In this document: in pieces, positions 47,306 through 57,148 of the stretch | Layout: every line of letters begins with the position of its first letter | Numbering within the stretch: the stretch's first letter is position 1 | From: Nosema muscidifuracis | Taxonomy: Eukaryota > Microsporidia > Nosematidae | DNA: 64,000 nucleotides | Assembly (NCBI GenBank): GCA_028335825.1 | Contig: JAIOKI010000005.1 | Span: 310,001-374,000, forward strand | Direction: 5' to 3' | Made by a program: the position numbers and the translations under genes | The notes under the pieces: model-generated | The model's database searches: none | Told to the model about the DNA's origin: nothing | Seen by the model: the letters and a program-made list of their open reading frames with translations, nothing else

Positions 47306-49195
47306 ATGACAAAAATCCGGTTGCCTCTACCAGAAGTAGATTTGGAGATTAGCGATAAACCCACTGTAAATTACAAAGAATTTATAGAATTTTTTATGAA
47401 TAACACACTGAACGAATTAAAAGAAAATTTGAATGCATATCATACAGTTAAGGAGATTGAATGTAGAAAAAATCTTGTATCATTCTTTAAACAAAAGATA
47501 GCTGATTTTGAGCTTCTCTACTTACTTGATCTTGGTATTCAATATCTTCCACATGTAAGAGAAGTAAACATAACAAATTGTTACGAAGATATAGCTAATA
47601 GGCTTGCTTTTGTATTTGAAAATCTTAAAAATACAATTTCACCCTCTTGGAATGTTAATGAAGCCTTAAGAAATCTTTATATATCTAATAATGAAGTATG
47701 TGATAATACAGAAAATACATTTGATGAATATTATCTAAGATTGATCAAAATATATTTACAAAAAGAAAATATTGATTATTTTAATAATATTACTATAGAA
47801 AACAATATAGTAATACTTAATCATAAATATAAAGTCACTTTATGTGGTGATATTTCAAATCCAAAATTTTCTTTAATTGATCCCGTTATATACATAAAAA
47901 ACTTTACCATATCAAAGTTGATAAAATATATAGAAATAGAAACGTTATATGCAAAACTTTATGATTTACATAAAAAGTTTAGAGCATTAAAAAAAAGAAT
48001 TGAATTTAAGATGGAAGGAGGATTTAAGCAATTTAATGTTAATATCGAAGATGTAAATTTAAAAGTAAACAAAAATTTCGACTTTGATAAAATCGAAGAA
48101 TTTTGTAATGCATTGAACAAGAAATTTCCTAATTTAAAATTTTCCTTAGATGAAGGATGGTATATCATTTTTAATAAAGGTTCTATATCAAATGATGAAA
48201 TTAAAGATATATCTGATAATAAGTTAAAAAATATTGTTATTAATCAGAACAGAGATATAGATTTATTTATGAAAGTAATATTTGATACGGAAAATATTAT
48301 AAGTTTTAAAAATCCTAAACTTTTTGTTCTATTTCAAGAAGCCTTAAAAGCAGAGACATATTTTTTCAAAGCAATTCAAGATAGCTTCATTAATTACGAA
48401 ATAAAAAGACAAAAGAAAAATGTTTGGATTCAGAATATCAAATTTAAATTTATAAGTTTTAAAGATGATTGCATAGAATTTGATTTGTATATTGATAGTT
48501 ATAAAGTTTTTATTGATAAAAACAAATCTATGGAATTTGCTAACAAAACAACTATTATGTATTTTGAAAATTTTCTTTTACTATTGAAAAATATGTGCAT
48601 TTCTTCAATTTCTTTGTTCAGTGACTGCATAGTAGATTATGATTATAATGGAGATAAATTAACTGGAATTTCATTACATTTATATGAAGATTTTATAGAA
48701 TATAAATTGAATGATATAAAGATATCAGTATATCCAGATTATTGTAAGATAGAAAATTATATTATAAAGAATACAAAGAAATACATCACATATTTAAAAA
48801 AAATTTATCAACATGGAAATATTGTCAGGGAATATTTTTCAGTAGATATTTTTGGATTTGTAATATCTTATGATCAAGCTTATGATAGAATTATTTCAAA
48901 TATTAAAAATGAAGAAATTTTTGAATTAGAAAATATTCAATTTATTATATGGAATTTAAAAATATATTACAGATACAGTCTTATTCCTGATTTAGTTACA
49001 AAAAGCTTTGTAACGTTTAATTTAGAAAATAAAATTTACAAAATAAACTTGAGTTATAATATGGTAGATCAAAGTGACAACAAGTGGTTTGAAGAATTAA
49101 GAAAGATTTACATAGAAAATGATGGAACTGCTAAACCTATAGAATTAACATTAAGTGAATTTATTGATTTGTATAAAAGTATCAAAAATCTTTAG
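47306..49195 (+). CDS. MED14: Mediator subunit MED14 (RGR1)
   Basis: A 629-residue candidate for the Mediator backbone subunit joining head, middle and tail. The N-terminal region about 20-130 follows MED14: VNYKEFIEFFMNNTLNELKE, RKNLVSFFKQKIADFELLYL, YEDIANRLAFVFENLKN and SPSWNVNEALRNL. The remainder is a diverged, repetitive alpha/beta architecture as in this family, but the protein is well short of yeast Rgr1 (1,082 aa). Start: AACCC lies nine bases before the ATG at 47306; six more codons are open to a TTG. A 60-bp tandem array begins five bases after the stop. Confidence 0.65.
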   Translation: MTKIRLPLPEVDLEISDKPTVNYKEFIEFFMNNTLNELKENLNAYHTVKEIECRKNLVSFFKQKIADFELLYLLDLGIQYLPHVREVNITNCYEDIANRLAFVFENLKNTISPSWNVNEALRNLYISNNEVCDNTENTFDEYYLRLIKIYLQKENIDYFNNITIENNIVILNHKYKVTLCGDISNPKFSLIDPVIYIKNFTISKLIKYIEIETLYAKLYDLHKKFRALKKRIEFKMEGGFKQFNVNIEDVNLKVNKNFDFDKIEEFCNALNKKFPNLKFSLDEGWYIIFNKGSISNDEIKDISDNKLKNIVINQNRDIDLFMKVIFDTENIISFKNPKLFVLFQEALKAETYFFKAIQDSFINYEIKRQKKNVWIQNIKFKFISFKDDCIEFDLYIDSYKVFIDKNKSMEFANKTTIMYFENFLLLLKNMCISSISLFSDCIVDYDYNGDKLTGISLHLYEDFIEYKLNDIKISVYPDYCKIENYIIKNTKKYITYLKKIYQHGNIVREYFSVDIFGFVISYDQAYDRIISNIKNEEIFELENIQFIIWNLKIYYRYSLIPDLVTKSFVTFNLENKIYKINLSYNMVDQSDNKWFEELRKIYIENDGTAKPIELTLSEFIDLYKSIKNL

Positions 49196-49200
49196 TTCAA

Positions 49201-49380
49201 TTTTCAAGTCATACAATAGAAAAACATATTTAATAAATATAATTTACTGTAGATATTCTTTTTTCAATTCATACAATAGAAAAACATATTTAATAAATAT
49301 AATTTACTGTAGATATTCTTTTTTCAATTCATACAATAGAAAAACATATTTAATAAATATAATTTACTGTAGATATTCTT
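49201..49380. repeat. 60-bp tandem repeat, 3 copies, between MED14 and OGG1
   Basis: Copies occupy 49201-49260, 49261-49320 and 49321-49380 exactly. Copies 2 and 3 are identical; copy 1 differs at CAAGTC versus CAATTC. Copy 3 includes the last 17 bases of the OGG1 gene, so the duplicated unit contains OGG1's terminal codons and stop. The array fills the whole space between the two convergent genes. Confidence 0.95.
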
Positions 49381-50260
49381 TGAATATATATAATTGATGA
49401 ATACCAGCATACTTACCAAATTTTTGTATAAATTTTTCTTGAATATCTTTATAAATTTTAGATGTCAAACGATTTTCTTTTAAGTCGAATAATGTTTTTG
49501 AATATTTAAATATGTGGGTATCTATAGGAACAACTTCAAATAATCCCAATCCCATTAAACAAATACAATCTCTTACTTTAGGACCTATTCCAGATAATTT
49601 AATTAAATTCGTTTTAAACGAATTCGAATCAATTTTTTTACTCAAATCTAAAACTTCATTATTTTCGTCTCTGATCATTTCCTCTTGTACTAAATCATCA
49701 AATTCCCGTATTTCTTTAAATGAATCTAAGCTAATCAAAAAATCTGCTGTCTTACAAATATATTTGCTTCTGTAACCAAATCCTTGAATTTTTAAATCAT
49801 TTTCTATATTATTTAATTTATCAAGTGAGGGAAAATAATAAAAATCTATGTTCTTATATTTACAAGCAAATTCCCCTTGTGAGTATAAAAATTTGACCAT
49901 TTTGGTTATTCTTTTTACATTATTATTAGCTGAACATATAAATGAGAATATAGTAGCTATTAAAGAATTATTAATTAATCTTAATCCTGTAGGTTTCAGA
50001 GTAGGCATATTTATTTTATAATTTATCTGTAAAGTAAAAAATCTTCTTATATATTTATTAATAAGATTCTGATCATTTATTTTAGCACTAAGAATTTTAT
50101 AATAAATTTTTTTATCTTTCTGTAATAGACTTATTATAAAAAAGTATATAGAACCAGTATATTCGTTTTTATCTGTTTTATAAAAATTAAAAACTTGTCC
50201 ACTGAACAATGTTTCATTTAAATTTATATATTCTTCATTCTCTAATAAAATCCAATCCAT
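49364..50260 (-). CDS. OGG1: 8-oxoguanine DNA glycosylase OGG1
   Basis: A 298-residue bifunctional glycosylase/AP lyase of base-excision repair. SFICSANNNVKRITKMVKFL corresponds to the N149/N150 region of OGG1. The helix-hairpin-helix LSGIGPKVRDCICLMGL contains the catalytic Lys228, and Asp247 in VPIDTHIF is the activating aspartate. GFGYRSKYICKTA matches the wedge region. Length is close to the family norm. AACCCA precedes the ATG. The final codons (YIFKEYLQ) are embedded in the 60-bp tandem array. Confidence 0.93.
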   Translation of the reverse strand: MDWILLENEEYINLNETLFSGQVFNFYKTDKNEYTGSIYFFIISLLQKDKKIYYKILSAKINDQNLINKYIRRFFTLQINYKINMPTLKPTGLRLINNSLIATIFSFICSANNNVKRITKMVKFLYSQGEFACKYKNIDFYYFPSLDKLNNIENDLKIQGFGYRSKYICKTADFLISLDSFKEIREFDDLVQEEMIRDENNEVLDLSKKIDSNSFKTNLIKLSGIGPKVRDCICLMGLGLFEVVPIDTHIFKYSKTLFDLKENRLTSKIYKDIQEKFIQKFGKYAGIHQLYIFKEYLQ

Positions 50261-50264
50261 TGGG

Positions 50265-50528
50265 TTAGAAAATATTATTTTTTCATATAACGAACAATTG
50301 ATTTGTATTTGAATTTTATTGTATTATTAGGTTATATTTTAACAGTTAATTTATATTGTATTATCTAGTTTATATTTTAACAGTTAATTTATATTGTATT
50401 TATTAGGTTATATTTTAATAATTAGAATATATTTTGATATTTGAATTATATTGTATTATTTTAGTTTATGCAAAGATTATTTTTTATAAATTGATTTTTT
50501 TTGCATAAACTCATATGATTTTCCCCAC
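50265..50528. repeat. Spacer with ~48-bp direct repeats
   Basis: Between OGG1 and RAD1 (divergent), the unit TATATTTTAACAGTTAATTT followed by ATATTGTATTAT is repeated about three times at roughly 50330-50470. Both promoters must lie here. Confidence 0.65.
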
Positions 50529-52841
50529 ATGTTACTCAACTATGAAAAAGAAATATTAGAAGAAACAAAAAACTCTTCATTTATATTAATAAGTTCATAC
50601 GGGTTACATTTAAATTTAGTTATGAACATCAATATTATGCTATATTTAAATAAATATTCACTTGTATTTCTAATAAATTATGACGAATCAAATTTGAATC
50701 TACAGCATGAATATTTGAGGAACACAAAAAATTTAGATAAAACTGCACGTAACAAATTATATCTAAAAGGTGGTGTATTTTTATGCAGCAGTAGAATTTT
50801 ATTGACCGATTTTTTAGAAACTAACATTCCTATAAATAAAATAAGTGCAATAATCATTAGAGATGCTGATAAAATTAAGGAAAATAGTTTAGAAGCCTTT
50901 ATATTGTATGTATATAGAAAAAATAATCAGAATGGATCGATAAAAGCATTTTCTTCAAATTGTATACCTTTTGCTTATGGCGTAGGGAGTTTAGAAAGAA
51001 ATTGTTCAACACTTCGTACAAATAATCTTATTTTATATCCAAGATTCCATCAACGAGTCATAGAATCTCTTGATCAAGATATTGTCTATACTGAGCATAA
51101 ATTAAGGCTTACTGAACACATGCTGGAATTACAAATTATAATGATTGAGATTATCAAAGAATTATTGAAAAATAATAAGATAGATATTGATTATGAACTT
51201 ATATTAATTTCAAATGCTTATATGAAAAATCAAGTAGGTGATATTAGAGATATCAAATTTTTAATAGAACTGTTATTTTCTTGCAATCCACTTAAATTTT
51301 ATATGGAATGTATGAGATTAATTAACAAACAAATTGAGTTAGGAAAAGATAGTACTTGGTTAAATAGCAGATATACACTTATTTTAATAGATAAAATTGA
51401 CTTATTTTGTTTTGAAAATCAACAAATGTTAAAAGATGAACAAAAAGAGGCAATTACAAATATGAAATATTATTTTAAAAATAAGAAACATAAGAAAAAA
51501 GAAGTTTTTATTAAATATGAAGAAATTACTAATACTCAAGTTTATGAAACAGATTTAGGTATATTTTTAAAAGATAAGAATACAGATAAATACAACTTAA
51601 AATTTATAAGATTGGTCGAACTTTTATTTAACAGAAATGCAGATATTTATTTTATTGTATTTTCATCATCTACTGTAAAATTTGATATTGAATCTAACTT
51701 AGAAAGTCTTAGCAAAAAGCTTTTAAATAATGTTAATTTTTATACAAGGAAGGAATTCAATAACGTTTATATTTTGATGGAAGATAGTATTCTTGAAGAA
51801 AAGTTTATGAAAATGAATATTTGTTTGAATGAAAGTAAAAGTGTTGATGAATTTTATACTTCACACATAGGTCAAGAATCTACAGATTTTAATGATAAGT
51901 TTGTATACAATAATTCTTACAATATTATTAAACTAAAAAAAGACAAGAAATATTCATTTATTTTATACGATTTAGATATTTCAAGTATACGAAAATGTGA
52001 ATATATCGGAAATAGAGTAAATATTAAGGTTAATTCATTAATTTATAAAGATTCTTTAGAAGAACAAAAATATTTGAACAGTCTCAGAAAAGAAAAATTG
52101 TATTTTGAACAATTAATAGATAAAAGAAGTAAATTACCCGTTATATTAGATAATAATCATAATATCTTAGAAGAATTTAGTTCAGAAGAAAATGAAAATA
52201 CTTACGAAATTGTGGTAGATTCTAGAGAATTGAGATCAGAATTGCCATTTTTTCTATACAAAGCAGGGAATTCTATCACAGTTTCTACTTTACAAATTGG
52301 AGATTATCTTTTAAATGAAAAAATCTGCATAGAACGTAAAAATATTTCTGATTTGATATCATCTATAAAATCAGGTAGATTGTATAACCAAGCTAGAATG
52401 CTTACTTTTCATTATAATAGATCTATTCTTTTAATTGAATTCAATTGTAGACCTTGTTTATCAGATTTCTATAATCATGATGCTGATACATTTAGAAATT
52501 CATTAATTTCGAAATTCTGTCTTTTTTTAATAACTTTTCCTAATATTAGAGTAATCTGGTCTGAATCAGGTTTGTTTAGTACAAAGATTTTTAGACAAAT
52601 GCAGAAAAAAGAAACAGATGAACCTAATATTACTAAATTAGATATAGATCCTATCCTACAAGAGATTTTATTATCTATACCTGGAATCAATCAGTTTAAT
52701 CTTAGAAAAATTTTTAAGAATTTTAAAAATATCAAAGAAATTGTTAATAGTAGAAGAGGTGAATTAATAAGAAAGATGGGTAGTGAAGCAGGTATCAAAA
52801 TTTTTGATTTTTTTAATGAAGATTACGAGAATATAAAATAA
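50529..52841 (+). CDS. RAD1: XPF/Rad1 structure-specific endonuclease subunit
   Basis: A 770-residue XPF-family protein that, with Rad10/ERCC1, cuts 5' of lesions in nucleotide-excision repair. The degenerate helicase-like half (1-330) contains YLKGGVFLCSSRILLTDFL and IRDADKIKENSLEAF. The ERCC4 nuclease domain holds VVDSRELRSELP (about 564-575) and the metal motif IERKNISD (E602-R-K-x3-D608). A tandem HhH2 domain closes the protein (LLSIPGINQFNLRKIFKNF). All catalytic residues are intact. TCCCCAC precedes the ATG. Confidence 0.92.
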   Translation: MLLNYEKEILEETKNSSFILISSYGLHLNLVMNINIMLYLNKYSLVFLINYDESNLNLQHEYLRNTKNLDKTARNKLYLKGGVFLCSSRILLTDFLETNIPINKISAIIIRDADKIKENSLEAFILYVYRKNNQNGSIKAFSSNCIPFAYGVGSLERNCSTLRTNNLILYPRFHQRVIESLDQDIVYTEHKLRLTEHMLELQIIMIEIIKELLKNNKIDIDYELILISNAYMKNQVGDIRDIKFLIELLFSCNPLKFYMECMRLINKQIELGKDSTWLNSRYTLILIDKIDLFCFENQQMLKDEQKEAITNMKYYFKNKKHKKKEVFIKYEEITNTQVYETDLGIFLKDKNTDKYNLKFIRLVELLFNRNADIYFIVFSSSTVKFDIESNLESLSKKLLNNVNFYTRKEFNNVYILMEDSILEEKFMKMNICLNESKSVDEFYTSHIGQESTDFNDKFVYNNSYNIIKLKKDKKYSFILYDLDISSIRKCEYIGNRVNIKVNSLIYKDSLEEQKYLNSLRKEKLYFEQLIDKRSKLPVILDNNHNILEEFSSEENENTYEIVVDSRELRSELPFFLYKAGNSITVSTLQIGDYLLNEKICIERKNISDLISSIKSGRLYNQARMLTFHYNRSILLIEFNCRPCLSDFYNHDADTFRNSLISKFCLFLITFPNIRVIWSESGLFSTKIFRQMQKKETDEPNITKLDIDPILQEILLSIPGINQFNLRKIFKNFKNIKEIVNSRRGELIRKMGSEAGIKIFDFFNEDYENIK

Positions 52842-53030
52842 TGATTTTATTTAAACATTTTAAGATTTCTTCAGTCGGTGTTATGAGAATATAATGAAAT
52901 AATAAGGTAATGATTTTATTTAAACATTTTAAGATTTCTTCAATCATTTTATGAGAATATAATGAAATAATAAGGTATGAATTTATTTAAACATTTTAAG
53001 ATTTCTTCAATCATTGTTATGAGAATAAGA
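52829..53030. repeat. ~62-66 bp tandem repeat, 3 copies, after RAD1
   Basis: Units TAATGATTTTATTTAAACAT, then TTTAAGATTTCTTCA and GAGAATATAATGAAATAATAAGG. The first copy includes the last RAD1 codons and stop (GAGAATATAAAATAA). Confidence 0.85.
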
Positions 53031-53147
53031 AAATCAAATTAAGAACGAATATAAATCATATTTAAAAAGAATATGATTTTTTAAATCAAATGTTTTTTTA
53101 TTGGAAGGGTCCTGAATTAAAATAAAATAAACCAAAAATAAAAGGGT

Positions 53148-54233
53148 ATGGATTTTATATTTACAGGGTCTCCAACAAAAAGAGAAATCATAATGTATCT
53201 CATCAATAGGAAATATTCACTACTAAACAATTTTAAACTTAAAAGACAGATTATTCAATTTAAAAAAATCAAAGAAAGGAGATCATATAAAATCAAACTT
53301 AAAAATATTAATTTGCTATTTAAAATGTCAAATAAATTACAAGGTATAAAATTAAACAATGAAAAATATTTTAAAGATTTAAGATTTAATTTATTCTACA
53401 GAAGTATTAAAATTAAGGAGATTCTTTCAAAATGTCAAACAGATAATTTGGTTAAATATTTTACAGAATGCTTGATTAAGGATAAGCCCTTTGAAATAAA
53501 AGAAATGAGTCATCAAAATGAAACAATTATGAAACATGACAAAGATTATAAAATAGAAATTCCTCAGAATAAAATTATGGGAATAAAAAAGACTTTTGAT
53601 TTTTTCGATGAGAATTCTGATGATGGATTTTTTCAAAGGGATAAACTTGATGTTTCTGTCTTAGTATCACCTATAAAAATAAATGATAGCAGTTTATTTG
53701 ACAGGAATATAATTTCAATACCTAAAAGGATAAATTTACGAACAGATAATTTAAGAAAAATCAATTTAAATTCATTTTCAAAGCAAAAAAAGATCAATTT
53801 AGATGATATTACGATAAAAGATATCGAAGAAAAAAAAATAGATTTTACCTTTACAAAAGTTAATAAGAAAAAAAATAAGCTTGTTCTCCAAGAAATTGAC
53901 AGAAATAAAATTAAAAAGATTAAAAAGCCTGTTGTTGAAGATTATACTAAAATACTTAATAAGAATACTAAACTTAATTCAGGATATAAGAATATTATTG
54001 TTAAATATACAGAGAAATTAATAAAAAATAATATAAAAATAGATAGAACAAGAAATCAGAAAGTTAAATTTATTGATACAGAAGATGTTGATATTCATAA
54101 TCCAAATTCACCTATTCCTATAATAAAGAAGAGTAAATTTTATAATAAAACTTCTTTACAAAGCAAACATAAAGAAGTTGTGTTCATACAAAATTTAGAT
54201 TTACATTCATTTGGGAATGACAATGATTTTTAG
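53148..54233 (+). CDS. Hypothetical basic protein (361 aa)
   Basis: I do not recognise this protein. It is very lysine- and arginine-rich (RRSYKIKLKNINLLFK; KKNKLVLQEIDRNKIKKIKK), with an acidic patch near 140-155, short proline-containing linear motifs (SPTKRE, VSPIKI and NSPIPIIKKSKF) and little predicted structure. This composition suits a nucleic-acid- or chromatin-associated scaffold. Start context is the GGG-like type (AAAAGGGT before ATG). CFD1 follows after 54 bp. Confidence 0.55.
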   Translation: MDFIFTGSPTKREIIMYLINRKYSLLNNFKLKRQIIQFKKIKERRSYKIKLKNINLLFKMSNKLQGIKLNNEKYFKDLRFNLFYRSIKIKEILSKCQTDNLVKYFTECLIKDKPFEIKEMSHQNETIMKHDKDYKIEIPQNKIMGIKKTFDFFDENSDDGFFQRDKLDVSVLVSPIKINDSSLFDRNIISIPKRINLRTDNLRKINLNSFSKQKKINLDDITIKDIEEKKIDFTFTKVNKKKNKLVLQEIDRNKIKKIKKPVVEDYTKILNKNTKLNSGYKNIIVKYTEKLIKNNIKIDRTRNQKVKFIDTEDVDIHNPNSPIPIIKKSKFYNKTSLQSKHKEVVFIQNLDLHSFGNDNDF

Positions 54234-54287
54234 ATATTAATAAATATTTTTAACACTGATTTTATTTCTTAAATTTTATCCTTCGAA

Positions 54288-54995
54288 ATGAAGAAGATAG
54301 CTGTTATGAGTGGAAAAGGAGGAGTTGGTAAATCTAGTATATCAATATTATTGGCTACTATAATATCAGAAACATCAAAATGTTTATTACTTGATTTTGA
54401 TATTTGTGGACCAAGCTGTATAACTTCTTTAAATGGTCATGGAGATATCAAAAAAGCAGCAAAAGGTCTTTGTCCTATTAAAATTACTGATAATTTATTT
54501 GTATTATCAATGGGATCAATGATTAAACAAGAAGATGCTGTTATATGGAGAGGTCCAAAAAAACTAAGTCTTCTTAATTTATTTTGGGAATCCATAGAAG
54601 GTTTTGATTATGTAATTATTGATACACCACCTGGTATAAGTGAAGAGCATGAATTTCTTATAGACAAAGATATTGAAGTATTAATCGTTACTACTTCACA
54701 AAATGTTTCATTAAGTGATACAGTTAAAGCTATAGATTTTTGTAAAAATAATTTTATTAGAATATTTGGAGTTATAGAAAATATGAGTGGGTATGAATGT
54801 GAATGTTGTAAGAAAATTACGAATATATTTGCTTCAAAAGGGGGTGAACAAATATCAAAAGTTTATGATATAAATTTATTGTGTATTTTTCCTATAGAAC
54901 CAGAATTTGGTAAAATTCTCGATACAGGAGATTTTATAACGAAATATAAAAATTTAAAGACGTATGAAATTTTGAAAAATAAATTTTTATTTTAG
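54288..54995 (+). CDS. CFD1: Cytosolic Fe-S scaffold ATPase CFD1 (Mrp/NBP35 family)
   Basis: A 235-residue P-loop ATPase. MSGKGGVGKSS (deviant Walker A, 7-17), LLLDFDICGPS, YVIIDTPPGISEEH and ENMSGYECECC with the bridging Cys171/Cys174 pair are the Mrp/NBP35 signatures. The N-terminal four-cysteine ferredoxin-like motif of Nbp35 is absent, so this is Cfd1. Cfd1-Nbp35 builds the [4Fe-4S] cluster that is passed to targets by the CIA2-containing complex (CIA2 is at 2.0-2.5 kb). TATCCTTCGAA precedes the ATG. The stop overlaps the stop of the convergent Rab gene by 4 bp. Confidence 0.88.
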   Translation: MKKIAVMSGKGGVGKSSISILLATIISETSKCLLLDFDICGPSCITSLNGHGDIKKAAKGLCPIKITDNLFVLSMGSMIKQEDAVIWRGPKKLSLLNLFWESIEGFDYVIIDTPPGISEEHEFLIDKDIEVLIVTTSQNVSLSDTVKAIDFCKNNFIRIFGVIENMSGYECECCKKITNIFASKGGEQISKVYDINLLCIFPIEPEFGKILDTGDFITKYKNLKTYEILKNKFLF

Positions 54996-55585
54996 CAACA
55001 GAAATATTTCATAAACGAATCACCAAGTTTCAAACCTTTCTTTTTTGGTTTAATTTTGTCTTTTGGTACTTTACTTGCTATTAGTTCAAATATTTTTGAT
55101 ACGTTATTTCCATCTTTAGCACTAGCTTCAAGAAATAAAAGATTTTGTTGAATTGAATATTCTTTAGCTTCTTCAAATGTAATTTGTCTTTCATTTTCTA
55201 AATCAAGTTTGTTACCAACAAGTACTTTCATAAAATCTTTAGGTTTCTCAAATTTTAATTCTTCAACCCATCTCTTTGCTACATCAAAACTTTCTCTTGA
55301 TGTTATATCATAAACTATTAATCCTATTTGTGCTCCTCTGTAATACATTGGTATTAAACTATTATATCTTTCTTGTCCAGCAGTATCCCAAATTTCAAAT
55401 TTTACACAATAATCTTTAGTAGACATTGTCTTTGTAAGAAAAGATGCTCCTATTGTACTTTCTTCATTTGGATTAAATTCACCTTTAACATATTTAAGAG
55501 TTAAACTGCTTTTTCCTACACTGTAATATCCTAGTACTACCATTTTATATGTATGACATTGTAAATTATCTCTTAAAGCTACCAT
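54992..55585 (-). CDS. VPS21: Rab GTPase, Rab5/Vps21 type
   Basis: A 197-residue small GTPase of early endosomes. G-motifs: P-loop GYYSVGKSS (19-27), effector Thr in ESTIGASFLTKT, WDTAGQE (66-72), NKLD (125-128) and SAK (155-157). The C-terminal Cys-Cys is a geranylgeranylation site. TIGASFLTK in switch I and the flanking sequence are typical of Rab5/Ypt5 rather than Rab1, 7 or 11. The P-loop tyrosines (GYYS) replace the usual GDSA, but the G-x4-GKS frame is intact. No CCC motif precedes this start. Confidence 0.88.
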   Translation of the reverse strand: MVALRDNLQCHTYKMVVLGYYSVGKSSLTLKYVKGEFNPNEESTIGASFLTKTMSTKDYCVKFEIWDTAGQERYNSLIPMYYRGAQIGLIVYDITSRESFDVAKRWVEELKFEKPKDFMKVLVGNKLDLENERQITFEEAKEYSIQQNLLFLEASAKDGNNVSKIFELIASKVPKDKIKPKKKGLKLGDSFMKYFCC

Positions 55586-56143
55586 ATTGTATTTATCAAA
55601 ATATTCATTTTATTTCTTGTGTTTTAGATTTGTTATTTATGTTTTAAAATATTTAATCTATAAAATTCTATTATTTAATCTATAAAAGATATTATTTATG
55701 TATAAATTTAATTTATAAGTGATATTTTAATCTATAAAAGATATTATTTATGTATAAATTTAATTTATAAGTGATATTTTATAATCTATCTATAAATTTA
55801 TATAATAAAAAATATCTTATTTGTTATGTATAGATTTAATTTATAAGTGATATTTTATAATCTATAAAAGATATTTTATAATCTAATGAAAGATATTTTA
55901 TAATTTAATGAAATATACTTCATCTATAAGTGATATATTATAATATAATGAAATATACTTCATCTATAAGTGATATTTTAAAATCTAATGAAAGATATAT
56001 TATAATATAATGAAATATATATTATAATCTTTAAATACGCTTCATCAAATATATTTAAATTATGAAGAAAATCTTTTTTTAAGAAATAATTTTTTTATGC
56101 AAATGAAAATTTTTATAAAAAAAATTAAAAAGAAGGGTTAACG
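55586..56143. repeat. Spacer with ~55-bp AT-rich repeats
   Basis: Blocks AATCTATAAAAGATATTATT, TATGTATAAATTTAATTTAT, AAGTGATATTTTA and later TAATATAATGAAATATACTT, then CATC, recur to about 56030. No gene seen between the divergent Rab and uL4 genes. Confidence 0.7.
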
Positions 56144-57148
56144 ATGGAAACAAAAATTAATTGTTACGGACTGGATGGTACAACTGTAAAATCTACCATT
56201 AACTTACCAGATGTATTCTCTATAGATGTAAGATCAGATATCATTGAACAAGTACATTCTCTTGAAAGATTAAATCTTAGACAGCCTTATGCAGTATCAC
56301 CAGATGCTGGTATGCAACATTCAGCTGTTTCATGGGGAACAGGAAGAGCTATTGCAAGAGTACCAAGAGTAGGTGGAGGTGGTTCCAGAAGAGCTGGACA
56401 GGGTGCCTTTGCTAATTTCTGTAGAAAGGGTAGAATGGCTCATCCTACTACTACTATGAGAAGATGGTGCAGAAAAATACCATTAAATACTAGAAGAATT
56501 GCTATTGCTATGTCAATAGCTGCATCATCAAAAGCTTCATTTGTGGAAGCAAGAGGTCACAGAATTGAAAATGTTAAGAATATTCCACTTATTGTAAGTG
56601 ATGAGATTAAAAATTTGACTAAAACAAAAGATGCTGTTGCCGTTATACAGAATTTTAATTTAGCTGACGAAGTAGAAAAAGTCAAGAATAGTAAATCTTT
56701 AAGAGGTACAAAGGGTAAGATGAGAAATAGAAGATTCACCAAGAGAAAGGGAATTCTTTTAATTCATGATTCACCAAGTGAGCTAAGAGCTTTCACTAAT
56801 ATTCCAGGAGTTGATCAATTGAATATAGAAAAATTAAACATTTACGAATTAGCACCAGGTGGTCATGCTGGAAGACTTATTTTATGGACTGAATCAGCTT
56901 TTAAGAAATTAGGGCCAATGTTCGGAAAGATTAATGAAGAATCTTCAGTATTGAAGAAGTTTACTCTTCCTAAGAAATTATACACCACTGATAATTTTGA
57001 TGAATTATTTTTATCTAAGGAGGTACAATCTATCATTAATGAAGTAGAATATGTTCCTGAATATACACCAAGGAAAACTGAAGATGAAGTAGCTGAGACT
57101 AATCAATTTATTTCTATGTTTGTACCATCAAAGGTTCATTCTAATTAA
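56144..57148 (+). CDS. RPL4: 60S ribosomal protein uL4
   Basis: A 334-residue large-subunit protein whose extended loop lines the peptide exit tunnel. [40 protein letters not shown] and [14 protein letters not shown], then [31 protein letters not shown] and [20 protein letters not shown] follow uL4 through its length. The C-terminal extension is shorter than in animals. Start context AGGGTTAACG before ATG is the GGG-like type. No intron is apparent at the 5' end. Confidence 0.96.
   Translation: METKINCYGLDGTTVKSTINLPDVFSIDVRSDIIEQVHSLERLNLRQPYAVSPDAGMQHSAVSWGTGRAIARVPRVGGGGSRRAGQGAFANFCRKGRMAHPTTTMRRWCRKIPLNTRRIAIAMSIAASSKASFVEARGHRIENVKNIPLIVSDEIKNLTKTKDAVAVIQNFNLADEVEKVKNSKSLRGTKGKMRNRRFTKRKGILLIHDSPSELRAFTNIPGVDQLNIEKLNIYELAPGGHAGRLILWTESAFKKLGPMFGKINEESSVLKKFTLPKKLYTTDNFDELFLSKEVQSIINEVEYVPEYTPRKTEDEVAETNQFISMFVPSKVHSN

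Noticed and set aside
49155-49397. 80-codon plus-strand frame with a 20-residue periodic product
   Set aside because: The 60-bp repeat is a multiple of three, so any open frame through it stays open. The real genes are MED14 and the OGG1 3' end.
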